From the NCBI RefSeq assembly GCF_000020725.1, contig NC_011146.1, positions 3,471,501 to 3,535,500 of the forward strand: a stretch of 64,000 nt of DNA, read 5' to 3'. The translations under genes and the position numbers were made by a program. How positions within the stretch are numbered: position 1 is the first letter of the stretch; each line of letters starts with the position of its first letter. Shown piece by piece: positions 7,781 through 18,166 of the stretch. The notes under the pieces are model-generated. The model saw only the letters and a list, made by a program, of their open reading frames with translations, ran no database searches and was not told where the DNA came from. The stretch is from Citrifermentans bemidjiense Bem. GTDB lineage: Bacteria > Desulfobacterota > Desulfuromonadia > Geobacterales > Geobacteraceae.

Positions 7781-8620
7781 CTAATCCTCCCCTAGTATGC
7801 TGTTATCAATCAATCGAACCGAGCCCACCCGCACGGCAAGTGCGAGGAGCGTCCTCTCATCCGCTTTATCCAACGGGAGCAGGCTGTCCTGATCCCTGAA
7901 CTCCAGGTAATCGATCTGCGGCGACTTCTCACCCTCTATCACGGCTGCGGCAACCTTTTGCAGCGCCGCCACGCTCCGCTCCCCTCCTCTGAAAGCCGCC
8001 TTGGCTGCGGCTATGGAACGGGAGAGGCAGAGGGCCTTTTCCCTTTCCACGGGGGAGAGCTTGGTGTTCCTGGAGCTCATGGCGAGCCCGTCGGCCTCCC
8101 GCACGATCGGCATCCCCACGATTTCGAGGTCGAAGTTGAAGTCTTGCACCATGCGCCGGAGGACGGCGAGCTGCTGAAAGTCCTTCTTGCCGAAAAGGGC
8201 CACCTTGGGGGCGACGATGTTAAAGAGCTTGGCGACCACGGTGGTGACGCCGCGGAAATGGCCCGGCCTGCTGGCACCGCAAAGGTGCGCGCTGATCTCC
8301 TCGACGTTCAGGTAGCTCTGGTACCCCTCGGGGTACATCTCGGCGGCGATCGGGGCGAAGATGACGTCGACGCCGGCCTTGGCTGCTATTTCCTTGTCGT
8401 GTTCGAGATCGCGCGGGTAGCTGTCCAGGTCCTCGTTGACGCCGAACTGGGTGGGGTTGACGAAGATGCTCGCCACCACGTACTTCGCGCGCTTGCGCGC
8501 TTCCACCATGAGGGAGGCATGCCCCTCGTGCAGGTAACCCATGGTGGGAACCAGGGCGATCTCACCCCGCTTATCCCGTGCGTACTGCTGCATCTGCGCG
8601 ACCGAATGGATGACTATCAT
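7781..8620 (-). CDS. panC: Pantothenate synthetase (pantoate-beta-alanine ligase)
   Basis: A 279-aa cytoplasmic ATP-dependent ligase joining pantoate to beta-alanine. It carries [14 protein letters not shown] (nucleotide-binding HxGH), [25 protein letters not shown] and the KMSKS-like MSSRN. Its ATG overlaps the panB stop as ATGA (8617-8620), which fixes the start and implies translational coupling; a longer in-frame extension lies inside panB. Confidence 0.97.
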   Translation of the reverse strand: MIVIHSVAQMQQYARDKRGEIALVPTMGYLHEGHASLMVEARKRAKYVVASIFVNPTQFGVNEDLDSYPRDLEHDKEIAAKAGVDVIFAPIAAEMYPEGYQSYLNVEEISAHLCGASRPGHFRGVTTVVAKLFNIVAPKVALFGKKDFQQLAVLRRMVQDFNFDLEIVGMPIVREADGLAMSSRNTKLSPVEREKALCLSRSIAAAKAAFRGGERSVAALQKVAAAVIEGEKSPQIDYLEFRDQDSLLPLDKADERTLLALAVRVGSVRLIDNSILGED

Positions 8621-9420
8621 TTGAAACCGTGCCTCTCTTCCGGGAAGATGCCGCCTTTTACCTCGGCTATGTAGTTGGAGCACGCCTCGCCGATCAATGG
8701 GGCGAGTTCGGCGTAGCGTTTGACGAATTTCGGGGAGTACTTGCTGCAAAGGCCCAGGATGTCATGGATCACCAGCACCTGCCCGTCGCAGTGGGGGCCC
8801 GCGCCGATCCCGATGGTCGGGATGGAAAGTTCCGCGGTTATTCTAGCTGCCAACGACATGGGGATACCTTCCAGCACCACGGCGAAGGCTCCGGCGCGCT
8901 CGACGGCGAGGGCGTCCGCCATCAGTTTCTCGGCCTGCTCCTCCCCCTTTCCCTGCACCTTGAAGCCGCCCATGCGGTGCAGCGACTGCGGGGTAAGGCC
9001 GATGTGCCCGACAACCGGGATGTCCATGTCGGTGATGGCGGTTATGGTTTCCTCCACGTTGACGCCCCCTTCGATCTTGACGGCGGCGGCGCCGCCATCT
9101 TTCACCAGGAGGCCGGCGTTCAGCCTCGCGCTTTTCAGGTCGGTCTGGTAGGAGAGGAAGGGGAGGTCCGCCACCACGAACGCCTTGGGGCGCGCCCGCA
9201 TTACCGCGCGGGTGTGGTAGATCATGTCCTCCATGGTGACGGGGAGCGTGTTGTCGTACCCTGCCACCACGACCCCCACCGAATCCCCCACGAGGATCAT
9301 GTCGATGCCGCAGGCGTCCATGATTCCGGTCATGGGGAAGTCGTAGGAGGTCAGGACCGCTATCTTCTCACCTTCAGCTTTCATCCTTTGAAAGTCGAGG
9401 ATGGTTCTCTGCTTCTGCAT
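8617..9420 (-). CDS. panB: 3-methyl-2-oxobutanoate hydroxymethyltransferase
   Basis: Transfers a hydroxymethyl group from methylene-tetrahydrofolate to ketoisovalerate, the first committed step to pantothenate. The 267-aa protein has [16 protein letters not shown] (metal-binding Asp), [22 protein letters not shown] and [15 protein letters not shown]. The start is [10 protein letters not shown] with GGGAG about ten bases upstream; 55 upstream in-frame residues are not family-like. It is first in the panB-panC-panD operon. Confidence 0.97.
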   Translation of the reverse strand: MQKQRTILDFQRMKAEGEKIAVLTSYDFPMTGIMDACGIDMILVGDSVGVVVAGYDNTLPVTMEDMIYHTRAVMRARPKAFVVADLPFLSYQTDLKSARLNAGLLVKDGGAAAVKIEGGVNVEETITAITDMDIPVVGHIGLTPQSLHRMGGFKVQGKGEEQAEKLMADALAVERAGAFAVVLEGIPMSLAARITAELSIPTIGIGAGPHCDGQVLVIHDILGLCSKYSPKFVKRYAELAPLIGEACSNYIAEVKGGIFPEERHGFK

Positions 9421-9761
9421 CTGGACGCTGCTCCCGCGGGTTTCCCCGCCCCCGTTTCCGCAACGGGAAAAAATTGTATACACCATGTCGAAACAAGGTG
9501 TTGCCGCAGCGCGGCTCCAGGCGTTCGGGCAAAAAAAAAACGCCTTCGGGTAGGAAGACGCTGTCAAATAGCGGGATGCACGCAAAACTGGCGCAAGACG
9601 CTTTCCAAGCTATCGCTTCCCGTACCGGTTCCTTGCGAAATCCAGGCGGTATGTATCTTTTTCCGGTGTCCGTTGCGGCTCCACTTGACTATAGCGGGCC
9701 AAACACCGTTAGTGAATTAACACATGGATATATAAATGTCCAGTTATTTCTGCCCCGGATA
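9421..9761. other. 341-bp spacer between the chemoreceptor gene and panB
   Basis: It holds the chemoreceptor terminator (9531-9560) and, between that and 9420, the probable panB promoter. I see no gene, riboswitch or repeat in it. Confidence 0.6.
9531..9560 (-). terminator. Terminator of the chemoreceptor gene
   Basis: On the minus strand the stem CGTCTTC/GAAGGCG (9554-9560 with 9541-9547, one G-T pair) is followed by ten T residues. It lies about 200 bp past the stop at 9762 and about 110 bp before panB. Confidence 0.85.
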
Positions 9762-11753
9762 CTACTCCGCGCTCGCCCTGATCTGTTCGAGCTCATTCAC
9801 CACGCCGCCGCTTTCATCCTGGCGCTGCTCTATGCCGTCGAAGATGGCATCGGCCATCCTGGTGACTGAATCAACGGCGCCCTTGATCTCGTTGCTGTCC
9901 GCGGTCTGCCTGCCGACGGACGACACGACGCTGTGGCTCATCTCTTTCACGTCCTCAAGGGCCCGGGCCACTGTCTTGGTCGCCTGTGCCTGTTCCTTGG
10001 AAGCCTTGAAGATCTGCATGGTCATAGAGCTTACGTCCTCGATGGAACGGCTCACCAGTTGCACCGAAGTCGCCTGCTCCTCGGTGGCGAGCTTGATCTC
10101 CTGTGTCATATCGAGCGCTTTCTGGGAGCTGTCCAGGATGCTGGCCAGGGAGACGCCTGTCTGCTGGCCGAGTTTCACCCCTTTCTTCACCAGTTCTTTG
10201 GTGGCGGTGACGCTGTCAGCGGCGACCCTGGACTCGGTCATGATCTCCTCGATGATGCCGGTGATCTCGCCGGTGGAGAGCCCCGTCTGCAGGGAGAGGT
10301 TCCTGATCTCGTCGGCGACGACGCCGAAGCTCTTGCCGTATTCGCCCGCCTGCGCCGCAATGATGGAGGCGTTGAGCGCCAGGAGGTTGGTACGCTTGGT
10401 GATGTCGTTGATGACGCTGACAAACCCTTCGATCCTGCCGCTGTTGGCGCTGAGCCTCTTGATCCCCTGGTAGGAAAGATCCACGGAGCTCTGGATTTCC
10501 GCCAGCGCATCCACCGTCTCCCGCACGATTTGCGTCCCCTGCTCGGCATGCTCCTTGACGCGACTGGAGAGATTATGCGAATGCCCGGTGCTTTTTTCCA
10601 CCTGCCTCAGCGTGGTGGTGATCTGCTCCATCGCGGAAACCGACTTGTACACCGAGTCGGAGAGGGCGTCCATGTTGTGGGTGATCTGGTCGGTGGCGAC
10701 GGAGATCTCAGCGGCGGAGACGCTGGCGCTGTCGACCGACTCCATCATGCCGTGCGCGGCGGCGTCGATCTTCAGGGCGCCGTTGGCCAGGGAGTCGGCG
10801 GCGTTTTTCAGGCGGTACAGGGTGGAGGAATAACTGTCCCTCTTCATCAGGGTCTCGGAGAAGGTTTTGCCGAGTTCGAGGGTAAGGCGGTCTATGGACT
10901 GCAGCAGGCTGATCCGCATCAGCGCGGCAGCCGCCTGGTCCGCGAAGAGCCGGATAGTGTCGACGTCGGTGTCGTTCAGTGCCCGGTGGCTCTTCTTGTT
11001 GTCGAGGCCGAAGACGCCGATGGTCTCGCCTTTCAGGATGATGGGGCAGAGGATGAAGGTGGTGGAGCGCAGCGGCTCGATACCGTTGAAAGGCGGCTGC
11101 AGCATAAAATCAGCCGGATAATCGGTGATGTTCTCTATGAAGTAGACCTGCTGGTCCTGGAAGCTCTTGTAGATGACGCCGGAGCGTCCATCCAGAGGGA
11201 TGGTCACCTCGGCGCCGACCGGCGCTTCGTTTCCCGCGGTAACGGCGAAATAGAGATGCTTTCGCTCCGGGTCCGCCATGAGGACGTTGACCCGCTCGTA
11301 CCCCAGCACCTCGTGCAGCCCCTCCACGCAGAGCGCGAGCACGTCGTCTTTGCGCACCGCCTTCTGGATCCGGCTGCCGATCTTGTGGAAGTTCTTTATG
11401 TTGTTGTCCAGCACCTTGTACCGGTTCTCGAAGAGCTTCTTCTGGGCGTCGACTTCCTGCACCAGGACGTCGAGCCTCTCTCCCTTTTGGTGCAGCTCGT
11501 CAATGGCGCGGCCGATGAAATAGCCGAACACGGCGAGGACGCAGGCGGTGCCCCCTCCCATGTAGATATAGAGCGCCATTCCTTGCGCGCTTTGCTTCAT
11601 CTCGGCGAATGCCTGGATGGCCATGGGGAGGTTGGGGTCGGCGAAAAGCAGCAAGCGCAGCACTATCCAGCCAAGCGGTGCCGATATGCCAAGGAAAAAG
11701 CCGATGAGCGCATAGATCACACTTCTGTTGGCTCCGGCGATAGGATTCTTCAT
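9762..11753 (-). CDS. Methyl-accepting chemotaxis-type protein with GAF domain
   Basis: A 663-aa signal transducer. Two membrane helices (about residues 10-32 and 58-80) are separated by only about 30 residues, so there is no periplasmic ligand domain. A GAF domain follows (about 130-280), then HAMP-less coiled coil and the MCP signalling domain (about 340-640) with the hairpin tip [20 protein letters not shown]. The tip normally reads NAxIEAARAGE; here IIAAQ replaces IEAAR. The sensor is therefore probably cytoplasmic (redox, haem or small ligand). The start is the ATG of MKNPIAGAN with AGAGGTG upstream; a TTG start adding 38 residues would almost touch the pfkA stop and is less likely. Confidence 0.9.
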   Translation of the reverse strand: MKNPIAGANRSVIYALIGFFLGISAPLGWIVLRLLLFADPNLPMAIQAFAEMKQSAQGMALYIYMGGGTACVLAVFGYFIGRAIDELHQKGERLDVLVQEVDAQKKLFENRYKVLDNNIKNFHKIGSRIQKAVRKDDVLALCVEGLHEVLGYERVNVLMADPERKHLYFAVTAGNEAPVGAEVTIPLDGRSGVIYKSFQDQQVYFIENITDYPADFMLQPPFNGIEPLRSTTFILCPIILKGETIGVFGLDNKKSHRALNDTDVDTIRLFADQAAAALMRISLLQSIDRLTLELGKTFSETLMKRDSYSSTLYRLKNAADSLANGALKIDAAAHGMMESVDSASVSAAEISVATDQITHNMDALSDSVYKSVSAMEQITTTLRQVEKSTGHSHNLSSRVKEHAEQGTQIVRETVDALAEIQSSVDLSYQGIKRLSANSGRIEGFVSVINDITKRTNLLALNASIIAAQAGEYGKSFGVVADEIRNLSLQTGLSTGEITGIIEEIMTESRVAADSVTATKELVKKGVKLGQQTGVSLASILDSSQKALDMTQEIKLATEEQATSVQLVSRSIEDVSSMTMQIFKASKEQAQATKTVARALEDVKEMSHSVVSSVGRQTADSNEIKGAVDSVTRMADAIFDGIEQRQDESGGVVNELEQIRASAE

Positions 11754-11868
11754 GTTCAAGGGCACCTCTTTGCTCCCGTTAGACGCCCGAAAGGCCCCGG
11801 CGGGATTTTTCACGGTCTGCTCCAGGTTCCGCAGTCTAGTGCAGACATTAGTCAAAGTCAACAGCAAC

Positions 11869-12948
11869 TTACCTCCCCAGCATGATGCCGAGCGCCTCCG
11901 CGTGACGCACCATCTCGCCGGCGGGATCGATGAGGTTCAGGCTGCGCACTGCGTCCTCTATCGGCACCGAGGTGATATGACGACCCTTGAGGCAGACCAT
12001 GTGACCGAAGGCGCCGCTTTCGATCAGCTCCACCGCCTTCACCCCGAAGCGGCTTCCTATGCAGCGGTCGAAGGTCGAGGGGGAACCGCCGCGCTGCAGA
12101 TGCCCGAGCACGGTTACCCTGATGTCCATCTCAAGCACCCCGCCCAACTCGCGGGAGAAGGCCTCGCCCACTCCGCCCAGACGTTCCACGACCGACTTGC
12201 CGCCCGCGGCCTCCTTGACCACGCGCCCGCCTCCCTTGGGGAAAGCGCCTTCGGCAACCACGACGACGCTGAAGCGGCGGCCGCGGCGACAGCGCGCGAG
12301 TATCGCCTCGCTGACCTTGTCGATGTCGTAGGGGATCTCGGGGATGAGGATGACGTCGGCGCCGCCGGCTATCCCGGACTCAAGCGCGATCCATCCGGCA
12401 TAGCGTCCCATGACTTCTAGCACCATGACCCGGTGGTGGCTCTCCGCAGTGGAATGCAGCTTGTCGAGGGCTTCGGTGGCGGTCTCGAGGGCGGTGTTGT
12501 AGCCGAAGGTGACGTCGGTTTCCAGCAGGTCGTTGTCGATGGTCTTGGGAACACCGACGATGGGGACGCCCCGGCGCATCATCTCCTGGGCGATTTTGAG
12601 TGAGCCGTCCCCCCCTACTACGATCAAGGCGGAAAGCCCCAGGTGCTCGATGCGGGAGCAGACTTCGTCGGAGACGTCGACCAGTTCCACCTTCCCCTCG
12701 CGCACCATGGGAAAGGAGAACGGGTTTCCCCTGTTGCTGGTGCCGAGTATGGTGCCCCCTAGCGGCAGGATGCCGCGCACCTCTTCGAGCCCGAGGCAGC
12801 GGCATTTCTCCGGGTGCAGGAATCCGTCGAAACCGTCTTCGATCCCGACTACCTCCCACCCGCGGCCGGTGGCCGATTTGACTACCCCCCTGATGACGGC
12901 GTTCAGCCCGGGGCAATCCCCTCCCCCAGTGAGTATTCCAATCTTCAT
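11869..12948 (-). CDS. pfkA: 6-phosphofructokinase
   Basis: A 359-aa glycolytic kinase forming fructose 1,6-bisphosphate. It has the N-terminal [48 protein letters not shown] and [10 protein letters not shown]. The glycine in GGDGS is the ATP-type residue, while Lys in PKTIDND replaces the Gly of classical bacterial PFK, as in the plant/spirochaete/trypanosome-like ATP-PFK branch. ATP use is therefore likely but not certain; pyrophosphate enzymes have GGDD plus PKT. GGAGG lies five bases before the ATG of MKIGILTGG. The chemoreceptor gene follows downstream. Confidence 0.93.
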   Translation of the reverse strand: MKIGILTGGGDCPGLNAVIRGVVKSATGRGWEVVGIEDGFDGFLHPEKCRCLGLEEVRGILPLGGTILGTSNRGNPFSFPMVREGKVELVDVSDEVCSRIEHLGLSALIVVGGDGSLKIAQEMMRRGVPIVGVPKTIDNDLLETDVTFGYNTALETATEALDKLHSTAESHHRVMVLEVMGRYAGWIALESGIAGGADVILIPEIPYDIDKVSEAILARCRRGRRFSVVVVAEGAFPKGGGRVVKEAAGGKSVVERLGGVGEAFSRELGGVLEMDIRVTVLGHLQRGGSPSTFDRCIGSRFGVKAVELIESGAFGHMVCLKGRHITSVPIEDAVRSLNLIDPAGEMVRHAEALGIMLGR

Positions 12949-13049
12949 CACCCCTCCTTCGCTGAAGCTACGGGGGGCAAGCCCCCCTGTTTCAAATGCA
13001 TTCAAATTCAAATATCCAGATCAAGGTGCAGCACGGCCTCCTGGCATCT

Positions 13050-13280
13050 CCCTCACCCGGCCTGCGGCCACCCTCTCCCACAGGGAGAGGGGTCTGGCTC
13101 CTTCAGGGACTCATCCATTTTCCACTGGTTCCCAAGCTCCAGCTTGGGAACCCGATGCGGTGCAAAGCTCCAGCTTTGCATCCTGGGAAGCTGGAGCTTC
13201 GGACGGGCCTTGCGTTCCCAAGGTGGACCTTGGGAACGAGATCAACTCACCCTCTCCCTCTGGGAGAGGGCCGGGGTGAG
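13050..13280. repeat. Cluster of REP-like palindromes between pfkA and the peroxiredoxin gene
   Basis: Four perfect palindromes, each with a 2-nt loop, lie in a row: 13127-13152 (12-bp arms, CC loop), 13161-13180 (9-bp, CC), 13187-13200 (6-bp, GG) and 13213-13238 (12-bp, GG). They are flanked by two further dyads built on CACCCTCTCCC/GGGAGAGGG (about 13070-13092 and 13248-13280). No gene is present in this gap. Confidence 0.85.
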
Positions 13281-13301
13281 GGAAGGCTCTTTCTAGACGG
13301 G

Positions 13302-13955
13302 CTAACCGGGTCTTGCCTGTAACGCATCGAGTATCGCCTGGGGCTCCAGGCGCTTCCTGGGATCGCTGTCCACGTAGCTCAGGATGATGCGCCCGTCCCG
13401 CCCGATGACGAAGGTGCCGGCCAAAGGCAGTTCCCACGACTGGTCCGCGTTGAAGTCGGGAAGGTTTACCCCCAGCGAGATGTACAGCTGACGCACCCAG
13501 TCCGGGAGCCGGTACACAAGCCCATAACCACGGGCAACCTCGTTTCCCAGGTCGCTCAACACTTCGTACTGCAGGAAGTTTTTCAAGAGCGTTGCCTGGG
13601 TCTTGTCCGGGCTCTGCGGCGAAACCGCGATGAGCGACGCACCCAAGTGCAGGACCTGGGGGAGGATTTTCTGGTATGCCCTCAACTGAAGGCTGCAGTA
13701 CGGTCACCAGATCCCGCGATAAAAAGTGAGGACCACCGGCCCGTTGGCAAGCGCATCGCTCAGCCGGACCGGAATGCCCACGGCATTGGGCAAGGTGAAA
13801 TCGGGCGCCTCTGCGCCGGCCTTGGGAGCGCCCGCCGTGCTGGCGCAGGCGGCGATGTCCCGGTATGCCTTGTCGAGAAGCTCTGCCTTCTCCGGCGAGT
13901 TGGCACGATACGAATGCTCCAGCGCATCTATTTGCGACCTCAGATCACGTTCCAT
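13302..13955 (-). CDS. Selenocysteine-containing peroxiredoxin-like protein (UGA at 13704-13706 read as Sec)
   Basis: A 217-aa AhpC/TSA-family thioredoxin-fold reductase. Residues 50-217 follow the family: APDFTLPNAVG, VVLTFYRGIW-U-PYC, then SLQLRAYQ, SPQSPDK, LSDLGNEVARGYGLV and the GTFVIGRDGRI strand. Relatives have Cys in the W-C-P-Y-C site; here the codon is TGA at 13706-13704 (residue 84), with the frame intact on both sides and Cys87 kept, giving a U-x-x-C redox pair. A short hairpin with GU in its loop lies 18 bases after the TGA. A nonsense mutation is the alternative, but the exact active-site position argues for Sec. The start has GGAGG six bases upstream. Standard annotation would split this into two false ORFs. 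Confidence 0.88.
13678..13693 (-). promoter_or_regulatory. Candidate bacterial SECIS hairpin
   Basis: On the minus strand GCCTTC (13693-13688) pairs with GAGGGC (13683-13678; one G-U pair) around an AGTT loop. The GU in the loop is 18-19 bases after the in-frame TGA, within the spacing used by SelB in bacteria. The primary sequence is also coding, as is usual for bacterial SECIS elements. Confidence 0.55.
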
Positions 13956-14065
13956 AGCCCCCTCCGGTTATTGTTTTAGCCACCAATTCTACGCAGATCC
14001 ATGAAGAGGTCAATGATTTCCATCAGTAGCGTCTTTTTTCAACGCATGCAGACAATCGTATATTT

Positions 14066-14079
14066 TTGACCCATGTCAT
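14066..14079 (+). promoter_or_regulatory. Crp/Fnr-family operator ahead of the hemerythrin operon
   Basis: TTGAC-CCAT-GTCAT is a near-perfect dyad of the TTGAC-N4-GTCAA type. With TATCTT at 14102-14107 as -10 box, the dyad centre falls near -41, the class II activator position. Regulation by an FNR-, DNR- or HcpR-like protein responding to oxygen or NO is inferred. Confidence 0.5.
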
Positions 14080-14139
14080 AAACAATTTTCCTTGCCGGCG
14101 CTATCTTCAGTTCAACGAAACGCACAAAGGAGGGAACAG

Positions 14140-14364
14140 ATGGAATTCAAAAACGGCTTGGGAGATGCGGCCATACAGAACGTGATAGCGAGTCACCCGG
14201 AGATCGGCGACATCCTGAACCGCTACGAGATCGGTTGCGTCTCCTGCAAGGTCGGCATCTGCCTCCTGAAGGACGTGGTTTCCATTCACGGGCTGACCAA
14301 GGAGCAGGAAGCCTCGGTAGAAAAAGAAATAAATGACTATTTGGATCGTAAAGCCGAAAATTAA
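14140..14364 (+). CDS. DUF1858/ScdA-N-like small redox protein
   Basis: A 74-aa protein with the pattern VIASHPEIGDILNRYEIGCVSC followed by CLLKDVVSIHGL. It resembles the small helical domain found at the N-terminus of ScdA/RIC iron-sulfur repair proteins and in DUF1858 redox proteins, which carry Cys-x2-Cys pairs. GGAGG lies six bases before the ATG; an in-frame extension of 16 residues has no such signal. It is first in a three-gene plus-strand operon ending in a hemerythrin, the other half of what ScdA combines in one protein. A role in nitrosative or oxidative damage repair is inferred. Confidence 0.75.
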   Translation: MEFKNGLGDAAIQNVIASHPEIGDILNRYEIGCVSCKVGICLLKDVVSIHGLTKEQEASVEKEINDYLDRKAEN

Positions 14365-14450
14365 CAGGTGCCCGGCTAGTTCGTGCACCAACACATACAC
14401 ATACACCGACAGCGTTAACAACTAATTTTTTAAGAACAGGAGACAAGATC

Positions 14451-14909
14451 ATGGCACATGCAGGATGCGGCTGCCCGGGCAGCATGGCGAGGGTTATCGA
14501 GAGGAACGAGGCAACTGAGCAGGAGAACACGGTAAAGGCGGCTTCGGAGTTGCGGCAGTGGCCGGTGCAACTGCACCTGGTTCCCCCTACCGCCCCCTGG
14601 TTCCAGGACAGCGACATATTGATCGCGGCCGACTGCGTCGCTTTCGCGCTGGGGAGCTTCCACAGCGACCTCTTGAAGGGAAAGGCTCTGGCGATCGCCT
14701 GCCCCAAACTCGACGACAGCGCCGCGTACGTGGAGAAGCTAGCCACGATCTTCAGGGAAAACGAGGTGAAGAGCATCACCGTCGCCATCATGGAAGTCCC
14801 CTGCTGCCGCGGCCTGGACATGATGGTGAGGCAGGCTCTCACCCAGTCCGGGAAAGAGATACCGCTGGAGACCGCAGTGATCGGCATCAACGGGGAGAGG
14901 AGGAACTAG
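14451..14909 (+). CDS. Iron-sulfur-type protein (ferredoxin-like family, C-terminal module only)
   Basis: A 152-aa protein starting MAHAGCGCPGS. It is similar to the C-terminal half of a family of about 200-aa 4Fe-4S proteins, which continue with LRQWPVQLHLV, ADCVAFALG, LLKGKALAIACPKLDD and MEVPCCRGL. The N-terminal ferredoxin domain with its CxxC clusters is absent, so this is a stand-alone short form. Conserved cysteines at CGC, ADC, IAC and PCC could bind a cluster. GGAG lies upstream of the ATG. It sits between the ScdA-N-like gene and the hemerythrin gene, one base from the latter. Confidence 0.75.
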   Translation: MAHAGCGCPGSMARVIERNEATEQENTVKAASELRQWPVQLHLVPPTAPWFQDSDILIAADCVAFALGSFHSDLLKGKALAIACPKLDDSAAYVEKLATIFRENEVKSITVAIMEVPCCRGLDMMVRQALTQSGKEIPLETAVIGINGERRN

Positions 14910-14910
14910 G

Positions 14911-15462
14911 ATGAAACGGGACATCACCCAGAGGCTCAAGGACGAACACCAGCTGATCCTGCGCATGCTCGCCCTTTTGGAGCAGAACGCGAAACGCACT
15001 GAAGAGGGCACCTTCAAGAATTACCAGTTCTACCTGGACGGGGTCGACTTCATCAGGAATTACGCCGACCGTTTCCACCATGCCAAGGAGGAGGATGTCC
15101 TGTTCGAAGCCCTGGTGACAAACGGCATGCCCAGGGCCAACAGCCCGGTAGCGGCGATGCTGATGGAGCATGACCTGGGAAGGGCCTTCGTTAAAGGGAT
15201 GGAGGAGGCCGCCACCCGCGCTATCAATGGCGAGGCGGAACAGGAAGAAGCCATAGTCGCCAACGCGAGGGGTTACCTGGAGCTTTTGCGCGATCATATC
15301 GCCAAGGAGGATGACATCCTCTACCCCCTGGCGGAGCGGGTGCTACCGGAGGAGATGCGCGAGAATATCGTGGCTGGTTACCGCACGGCCGAGGAGAAGT
15401 CGGAAGCAGGTTTCGAGGCGCATTACAAAAGCGTAGTGGAAAAGTACGAGGCGGAAGGATAA
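14911..15462 (+). CDS. Hemerythrin domain protein
   Basis: A 183-aa four-helix di-iron protein. Iron ligands are suggested by LKDEHQLI (His), RFHHAKEEDVLF (HxxxE type), MEHDLGR and LRDHIAKEDDILYPL. This arrangement is that of YtfE/RIC- and DUF438-like hemerythrins, which handle O2 or NO or repair iron-sulfur clusters. The ATG overlaps the preceding TAG region with only one base between, inside a good GGAGG context, so it is coupled to the upstream gene. It ends the three-gene operon; the shared terminator is at 15671-15700. Confidence 0.9.
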   Translation: MKRDITQRLKDEHQLILRMLALLEQNAKRTEEGTFKNYQFYLDGVDFIRNYADRFHHAKEEDVLFEALVTNGMPRANSPVAAMLMEHDLGRAFVKGMEEAATRAINGEAEQEEAIVANARGYLELLRDHIAKEDDILYPLAERVLPEEMRENIVAGYRTAEEKSEAGFEAHYKSVVEKYEAEG

Positions 15463-15478
15463 AAGCTTAAAGCCAAAA

Positions 15479-15660
15479 GGCGGAACACAGAGGTCACGGA
15501 GGTTCGAGGAGGTCACAGAGGTGCTTTTCCGGTAAGGCGAAAGGCACTCACCACAGAGGTACACAGAGGAACCACAGAGGAAAAGCTTCTTGAGGTTAAC
15601 CCAAAAGCTTTTGCTTTCCTCCGGGACCTCCGTGTTCCCCAGTGTCCTCTGTGTTCCGGG
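15479..15660. repeat. Inverted repeat of the CACAGAGG/CCTCTGTG type
   Basis: The left part has several ACACAGAGG/TCACAGAGG units in direct orientation, and the right part (about 15617-15660) has the reverse complements, including a CGGAACACAGAGG match. Arms are imperfect and about 40 bases long. This is a widely scattered intergenic repeat type; no gene lies here. Confidence 0.75.
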
Positions 15661-15670
15661 TTTAAATTAA

Positions 15671-15700
15671 AAAGGGCGGGGTCAATTGACCTCGCCCTTT
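15671..15700. terminator. Bidirectional terminator between the hemerythrin and hom genes
   Basis: AAAGGGCGGGGTCAA (15671-15685) pairs with 15686-15700 with a single G-U pair. A-tract and T-rich flanks occur on both sides, so it can end the hemerythrin operon (+) and the riboflavin-hom operon (-). Confidence 0.88.
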
Positions 15701-15726
15701 CTATTTATTTACTCGCCTTCCCGGGT

Positions 15727-17037
<1,311 letters not shown>

Positions 17038-17120
17038 AATCCCTCGTTGGTCAATACATGATAATTTTGCAGCCGAGCCGACAGATCCCTGCTCCCTTTC
17101 CGCTGCGGGAGCCGTGGCGG

Positions 17121-17558
17121 CTACTCTTTGTCGGTGACGGTGGAGGCGATCTCGTCGAGAATGCCGTTGACGAAGGAGGCGGAATCGTCGGCGCCGAATT
17201 TCTTGGCAACCTCGATGGCCTCGTTCATGGTGACGTTCTTCGGGATGTCCGGCCGGTACAAAAGCTCGAACACGGCCAGGCGCAGGATGTTGAGGTCCAC
17301 GCGCGCCATGCGGGCCATGCTCCAGTGCTTTGACTTTTCGGCGATGCGGCTGTCGATCGCCTGCAGGTTGCTGACCACGCCGTTCACCAGTTCGGAAGCA
17401 AAGGCGTAGGCCTTTGAGTTGACCGACAGGGTCGGCTCCTCACCTTCGCTGAAGCTTTCAGTGATCCTCTTCAGCGTGGTGTTGGCATCCTGCAGCACCA
17501 AGTCCTTGGAGTAAAGCGCCTGTAGCGCAAGTTCTCTCCCTTCTCTGCGTGTCGTCAA
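17121..17558 (-). CDS. nusB: Transcription antitermination factor NusB
   Basis: A 145-aa all-helical protein that binds boxA RNA with NusE. It has [35 protein letters not shown] and [33 protein letters not shown], the family core. The start is a TTG directly after the ribH TAA, with GGAG nine bases upstream; no ATG gives a full-length protein. It is adjacent to ribH, a common pairing. Confidence 0.96.
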   Translation of the reverse strand: MTTRREGRELALQALYSKDLVLQDANTTLKRITESFSEGEEPTLSVNSKAYAFASELVNGVVSNLQAIDSRIAEKSKHWSMARMARVDLNILRLAVFELLYRPDIPKNVTMNEAIEVAKKFGADDSASFVNGILDEIASTVTDKE

Positions 17559-18026
17559 TTATTTCATCTCCTTGAAGACGTTGGCGATCTCGATGACGGT
17601 CATGGCGGCGTCGAAACCCTTGTTGCCTGCCTTGGTCCCGGCACGTTCGATGGCCTGTTCGATGGTATCGGTGGTCAGCACTCCGAAGGCCACGGGCACG
17701 CCGGTAGCGAGCGATACGTGGGCGATCCCCTTGGAGACCTCGGAGGAAACGTAATCGAAGTGGGGGGTGGAGCCGCGGATCACGGCGCCCAGGCAGATGA
17801 GGGCGTCGTAGTTGCCGCTGCCGGCCATCTTCTGCGCGGTAAGCGGGATTTCGAAGGCCCCGGGGACGCGGACCACGGTGATCTGCGCGTCGTTGGCGCC
17901 GTGGCGCAGCAGCGCGTCAAGAGCCCCTTCAAGCAGGCGCTCGCCGATGAAGCTGTTGAAACGGCCGACGACGATACCGAACCTAAGTCCCTCGGCGTTG
18001 AGTTTTCCCTCTACGTATTTTGGCAT
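17559..18026 (-). CDS. ribH: 6,7-dimethyl-8-ribityllumazine synthase
   Basis: Condenses the ribityl-aminopyrimidine with dihydroxybutanone phosphate to lumazine. The 155-aa protein has [51 protein letters not shown] (catalytic His) and [21 protein letters not shown] shared by the family. GGAGGC lies three bases before the ATG. It follows ribBA after a 140-bp gap that contains a long hairpin. Confidence 0.97.
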   Translation of the reverse strand: MPKYVEGKLNAEGLRFGIVVGRFNSFIGERLLEGALDALLRHGANDAQITVVRVPGAFEIPLTAQKMAGSGNYDALICLGAVIRGSTPHFDYVSSEVSKGIAHVSLATGVPVAFGVLTTDTIEQAIERAGTKAGNKGFDAAMTVIEIANVFKEMK

Positions 18027-18035
18027 GATGCCTCC

Positions 18036-18151
18036 AGATTAAGATTAAGATTAAGACTGAGGTTAAGATCAAACTAGAGCAAGTCGGACTCATCTTCTGT
18101 GTCAGACAATGTTCAGCTGACTGAAGGTTTACTTAATCTTAATCTCAATCT
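18036..18151. repeat. 20-bp inverted repeat between ribBA and ribH
   Basis: AGATTAAGATTAAGATTAAG (18036-18055) is inverted at 18132-18151 with one mismatch, and the left arm itself is a GATTAA triplet repeat. In RNA this forms a long stem just upstream of the ribH ribosome-binding site. It may attenuate, protect the mRNA end or be a REP-type element. Confidence 0.8.
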
Positions 18152-18166
18152 ATTTTTATCTGTTTT

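Noticed and set aside
8629-9720. 363-codon plus-strand frame opposite panB
   Set aside because: Antisense shadow; panB on the minus strand is certain.
9933-11885. Long plus-strand reading frame opposite the chemoreceptor gene
   Set aside because: High-GC shadow of a clear MCP gene; the translation is rich in Gly, Asp, His and Val without any family resemblance.
13704-13706. Simple nonsense mutation splitting the peroxiredoxin gene
   Set aside because: The stop is TGA exactly at the active-site Cys, with no other damage and a hairpin following, which fits selenocysteine better.
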